Below are positions 4,191-6,445 of a stretch of DNA of 6,445 nt, in pieces. The DNA is from an uncultured bacterium (GTDB lineage Bacteria; Actinomycetota; Coriobacteriia; Coriobacteriales; Coriobacteriaceae), in NCBI GenBank assembly GCA_905215275.1, contig CAJMPE010000116.1:1-6445 (forward strand), given 5' to 3'. A model generated the notes under the pieces. The model had not been told where the DNA came from and did no database searches. It worked only from the letters and a program-made list of their open reading frames with translations. How positions within the stretch are numbered: the first letter of the stretch is position 1; the number at the start of each line of letters is the position of its first letter. Made by a program: the position numbers and the translations under genes.

Positions 4191-6028
4191 CGAACGACCT
4201 CGCTTCTACGGTAGCCCAGTCGCTCAACCGTGATCCCATGGTGGGCTTGCGCCTGGCGCGCGTCGACGGGTTTGAGCCGGCCGTCGCCCTGGGCACGGAC
4301 GAGCTTCCCGCCTACCTGCGCCGTTTTACGATGCTGTTTGCCGATGACGCCACCATGCGCCGCGGCGGTATCGGCCGTGTGACGCGTGCCGTTAACGCGC
4401 AGGGCGAGGCCGTGGCGCTCAAGCAGCTCATCTTGCCAACGCGCGACGAATTTGATGACGATGTCGCCCACGAGGCGCTGGTCGCCAAGTTCAAGGCGGC
4501 GTTTCGCGAGGAATATGAATGCCATCGTGCCCTTTCGGGCCTTAAGGGCTTTCCCCGCTTATACGGGTGGGGCGAGGTCGACGGCGTGCCCGCGATTGTC
4601 ATGGAGTGGGTCGAGGGCGAGACGCTCGCCCGCCTGCGCTCGCGCTTTGCCGTAGATGATGCCGGGCGTCTGTCGCCGCTCGTGGCGGCGCGCCTGGGTC
4701 GCGACCTGTTCGATCTGCTCTGCCGCATGAGCTTGGTAGGCGAGGGGTTCGTCCATCGTGATATCTCGCCCGCTAATATAATGGTGCGCACGGCGCGCCT
4801 GCCGCTCGACCGACAGCTTGCCGAAGGCACCTTCGACCTGTGCTTGATCGACTTTGGCTCGTCGCTGGCGCTTGAGCCTGCGTCGGCCGTGGCCGGTGCC
4901 GGCGGCAAGGCGTCGTTTACCGAGCGCTATGCCACGTTGCGCCGCGCGACGGTGGCCTACGCCCCGCCCGAGATGCTCACCGACGATATCCCCGACCTGC
5001 GCATGCTTCGCATGTCGCCGGCGATCGATGTCTATGCAGCGGCGAGTACGGTCTACGAGCTCATCGCCGGTGTCGCGCCGTACGAAGTGGCGCCGGGTGC
5101 GTCGGGTACTTCGGGCTCGCGCAAAAAGACACGAGATATCGCCAGCCCCTATCGCCTCAAGATGGATACGCTGCCCGATTATCCCGTCGGCGCCCACGCG
5201 CCCGGCTGCGACTTGACGCAACTGCTGCGACGCGAGCCCGATGTGGCACTTGCCGCGGCCGAACAGGCTCAGCAGCTGGGGCTCGATCCAAATTCCGAGG
5301 ATCTGCGCGATGCGTTGGCGTTTGTCGACGCTCAGCTGTTCGATGTGTTGATGGCCTGCCTGTCCTGCCATCAGGAAGATCGTCCCGAGCCGGCTGCGGT
5401 GGAGGCGGCGCTCTCGGCATTTTGCGACCACTATGCGCAAAATGTCGCCCGCTCGCTTCGCGCCGAGCCGCTCATGCCGTGCCCGATGGAGGCATCGGGG
5501 CACACAGCCCGGCGTGCGGCGATGGTTGGTGCGACGGCGGCAAGCGGCGTGCTTTGGACTGTGGTCGTGGTATCGGCGGCGCTGTTGGCGTCGGGCGCCC
5601 ATGTGACGCTCGTCGTGGGACCGCTTATGTGGTCCGGGAAGCTGCCGGCCATTATCGCGGCACTGGCGTTGGCGCTGCCGGGCATGGTGGGCATCGCTGC
5701 CGGGGCCTTGGCGCGCGACCGTCGTGTGGGATTCCTGCAGGGCGTGTTGGCCCTTTCCGCCTGCGAGGTTCCGGCTCTGGCCGCACTCGCATGTGCCGTG
5801 TTTTCCCAGCATGCCGTGGCGGGTGGCCTGGTGGCCGCTATAATTGCAACCTATGCGCTCACGTGGTTTTTGCTGGCGATGGGGTTTGCCTTTGAGCTTC
5901 CCGTCGTGTCAGCACGACGTGCGAAAATTCCCATGGCGACGCCGCTTGCCGGCGGAGCCGCGGCTGCCCGCGCCTTTGGCGGGCCGGCCGAAGTATCCGA
6001 TACCATCTCTGCGACCAAGGAGGGCTAA
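4187..6028 (+). CDS. Hanks-type Ser/Thr protein kinase with C-terminal multi-helix membrane domain
   Basis: A 613-residue protein. The ATG at 4187 overlaps the previous stop and no good Shine-Dalgarno precedes it, so coupled translation is likely. The kinase domain spans about 56-415: glycine-rich loop GGIGRV (60-65), ATP-binding Lys in AVALKQ (K79), a likely alpha-C Glu around 108-111, catalytic loop HRDISPAN (D192, N197), metal-binding IDFG (D222), an APE-equivalent APPE (to E262), the structural Asp of DVYAAAS (D281), and a late Arg in EDRPE (R399). All key residues are present, so it should be active. The usual Lys two positions after the catalytic Asp is Ser here. The C-terminal lobe carries an extra segment at about 304-380. 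After it come about four hydrophobic helices (about 446-469, 475-508, 515-540, 544-570) and a short cytoplasmic tail. There are no PASTA repeats. It would phosphorylate cytoplasmic proteins; substrates and signal are unknown. Confidence 0.93.
   Translation: MTNDLASTVAQSLNRDPMVGLRLARVDGFEPAVALGTDELPAYLRRFTMLFADDATMRRGGIGRVTRAVNAQGEAVALKQLILPTRDEFDDDVAHEALVAKFKAAFREEYECHRALSGLKGFPRLYGWGEVDGVPAIVMEWVEGETLARLRSRFAVDDAGRLSPLVAARLGRDLFDLLCRMSLVGEGFVHRDISPANIMVRTARLPLDRQLAEGTFDLCLIDFGSSLALEPASAVAGAGGKASFTERYATLRRATVAYAPPEMLTDDIPDLRMLRMSPAIDVYAAASTVYELIAGVAPYEVAPGASGTSGSRKKTRDIASPYRLKMDTLPDYPVGAHAPGCDLTQLLRREPDVALAAAEQAQQLGLDPNSEDLRDALAFVDAQLFDVLMACLSCHQEDRPEPAAVEAALSAFCDHYAQNVARSLRAEPLMPCPMEASGHTARRAAMVGATAASGVLWTVVVVSAALLASGAHVTLVVGPLMWSGKLPAIIAALALALPGMVGIAAGALARDRRVGFLQGVLALSACEVPALAALACAVFSQHAVAGGLVAAIIATYALTWFLLAMGFAFELPVVSARRAKIPMATPLAGGAAAARAFGGPAEVSDTISATKEG
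6017..6024 (+). promoter_or_regulatory. Strong ribosome binding site inside the kinase 3' end
   Basis: AAGGAGGG lies within the last kinase codons, seven bases before the ATG at 6032. It is the strongest Shine-Dalgarno match in the window and fixes the start of the next gene. Confidence 0.75.
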
Positions 6029-6031
6029 GCC

Positions 6032-6445
6032 ATGGCTTCTCAAGCTGAGCTCACCCCGTGCGGGGCAATGTTTGACATCTTTAAGCGCGCAGCGCACCTG
6101 AGCCATATCGAACTGTGCGGCTTGGTGCTCTCGAGCCGCCCGCTCGCCGACGGCCGTAGTCCGCAGAGCCGTGCCGCCGATCGCTCCTGGGTTTCGCGCT
6201 TTATCGTGCGCGCGCCGGTCGGCACGCTGCAAGAACGTTATTTTGCCGATTACGGAACCTCGGCCGCGCGCATTATGTCGCAGCTGGCTCTGCGCCGTCG
6301 CAATCCCATGGACGCCGCGGCCGTGATCAATATGGTGTGCGGCCCCGCTGGCGAGCCCATGGTGCGCGCACTCGAGGAATGCCACCAGGACACGAATCTC
6401 TATCGCAATGCGCTCGAGCGCCTGTCGCAGGCGGCTGAACTCATG
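6032..6445 (+). CDS. Unknown protein downstream of the kinase, 3' end outside window
   Basis: An open frame from ATG 6032 to the window end with no stop: 138 codons of a longer gene. It starts three bases after the kinase stop behind AAGGAGGG, so it belongs to the same operon. The protein begins MASQAELTPCGAMFDIFKRA. Residues about 1-75 are mixed, with a possible strand pair around SWVSRFIVRAPVG (about 52-64); about 75-138 look mostly helical (ARIMSQLALRRRNPMDAAAV and EECHQDTNLYRNALERLSQA). There is no signal peptide or membrane segment in the visible part, so it is probably cytoplasmic. I do not recognise the family. Its position makes it a candidate kinase substrate, regulator or downstream effector, which is inference only. 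Confidence 0.78.
   Translation, partial: MASQAELTPCGAMFDIFKRAAHLSHIELCGLVLSSRPLADGRSPQSRAADRSWVSRFIVRAPVGTLQERYFADYGTSAARIMSQLALRRRNPMDAAAVINMVCGPAGEPMVRALEECHQDTNLYRNALERLSQAAELM

Noticed and set aside
4559..5812. Long minus-strand open frame (417 codons) opposite the kinase gene
   Set aside because: It lies antisense to a clear kinase with all catalytic motifs. Its translation is rich in Arg, His and Gln with no recognisable domain, as is usual for the antisense of GC-biased genes.
1..6445. CRISPR array, insertion sequence, integrase or attachment site
   Set aside because: No spaced direct repeats, transposase or recombinase motifs, or terminal inverted repeats were seen on either strand.

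Overview
The window is chromosomal DNA from a GC-rich bacterium, most likely a member of the Coriobacteriia such as Collinsella (Actinomycetota). This rests on the strong G/C preference at third codon positions, on the very Ala/Pro-rich tail of DnaX, and on the look of the YbaB and RecR proteins. The genus is an inference and was not checked against any database.

Left part (1-3047): the replication/repair cluster dnaX - ybaB - recR, which is adjacent in many bacteria. Only the C-terminal part of DnaX (tau/gamma subunit of DNA polymerase III) is present, with one folded domain between two long disordered Ala/Pro segments. An oppositely oriented, visibly less GC-rich gene for a small membrane-anchored protein (1302-1775, minus strand) sits between dnaX and ybaB. 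It is followed by about 340 bases with no confident gene that hold the two divergent control regions. ybaB and recR are 13 bases apart and look like one transcription unit.

Middle (3048-3290): an intergenic region with a GC-rich stem-loop after recR, two copies in opposite orientation of the 10-mer GTTGTGCAAC, a possible weak promoter, and a strong terminator-shaped hairpin with a T tract that ends just before the Shine-Dalgarno sequence of the next gene.

Right part (3291-6445): a tightly packed set of three genes on the plus strand. The first encodes a membrane-anchored, probably extracytoplasmic protein of unknown family with a Gly/Ser linker. The second starts inside its stop codon (ATGA overlap) and encodes a complete Hanks-type Ser/Thr protein kinase with about four C-terminal transmembrane helices in place of the common single helix plus PASTA repeats. 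The third begins three bases after the kinase stop, behind a strong ribosome binding site, and runs off the window; its family is not recognised. The arrangement suggests a membrane signalling module in which the first protein may be a partner or sensor for the kinase, but its signal and targets cannot be read from the sequence. This module is the part of the window least explained by known families.
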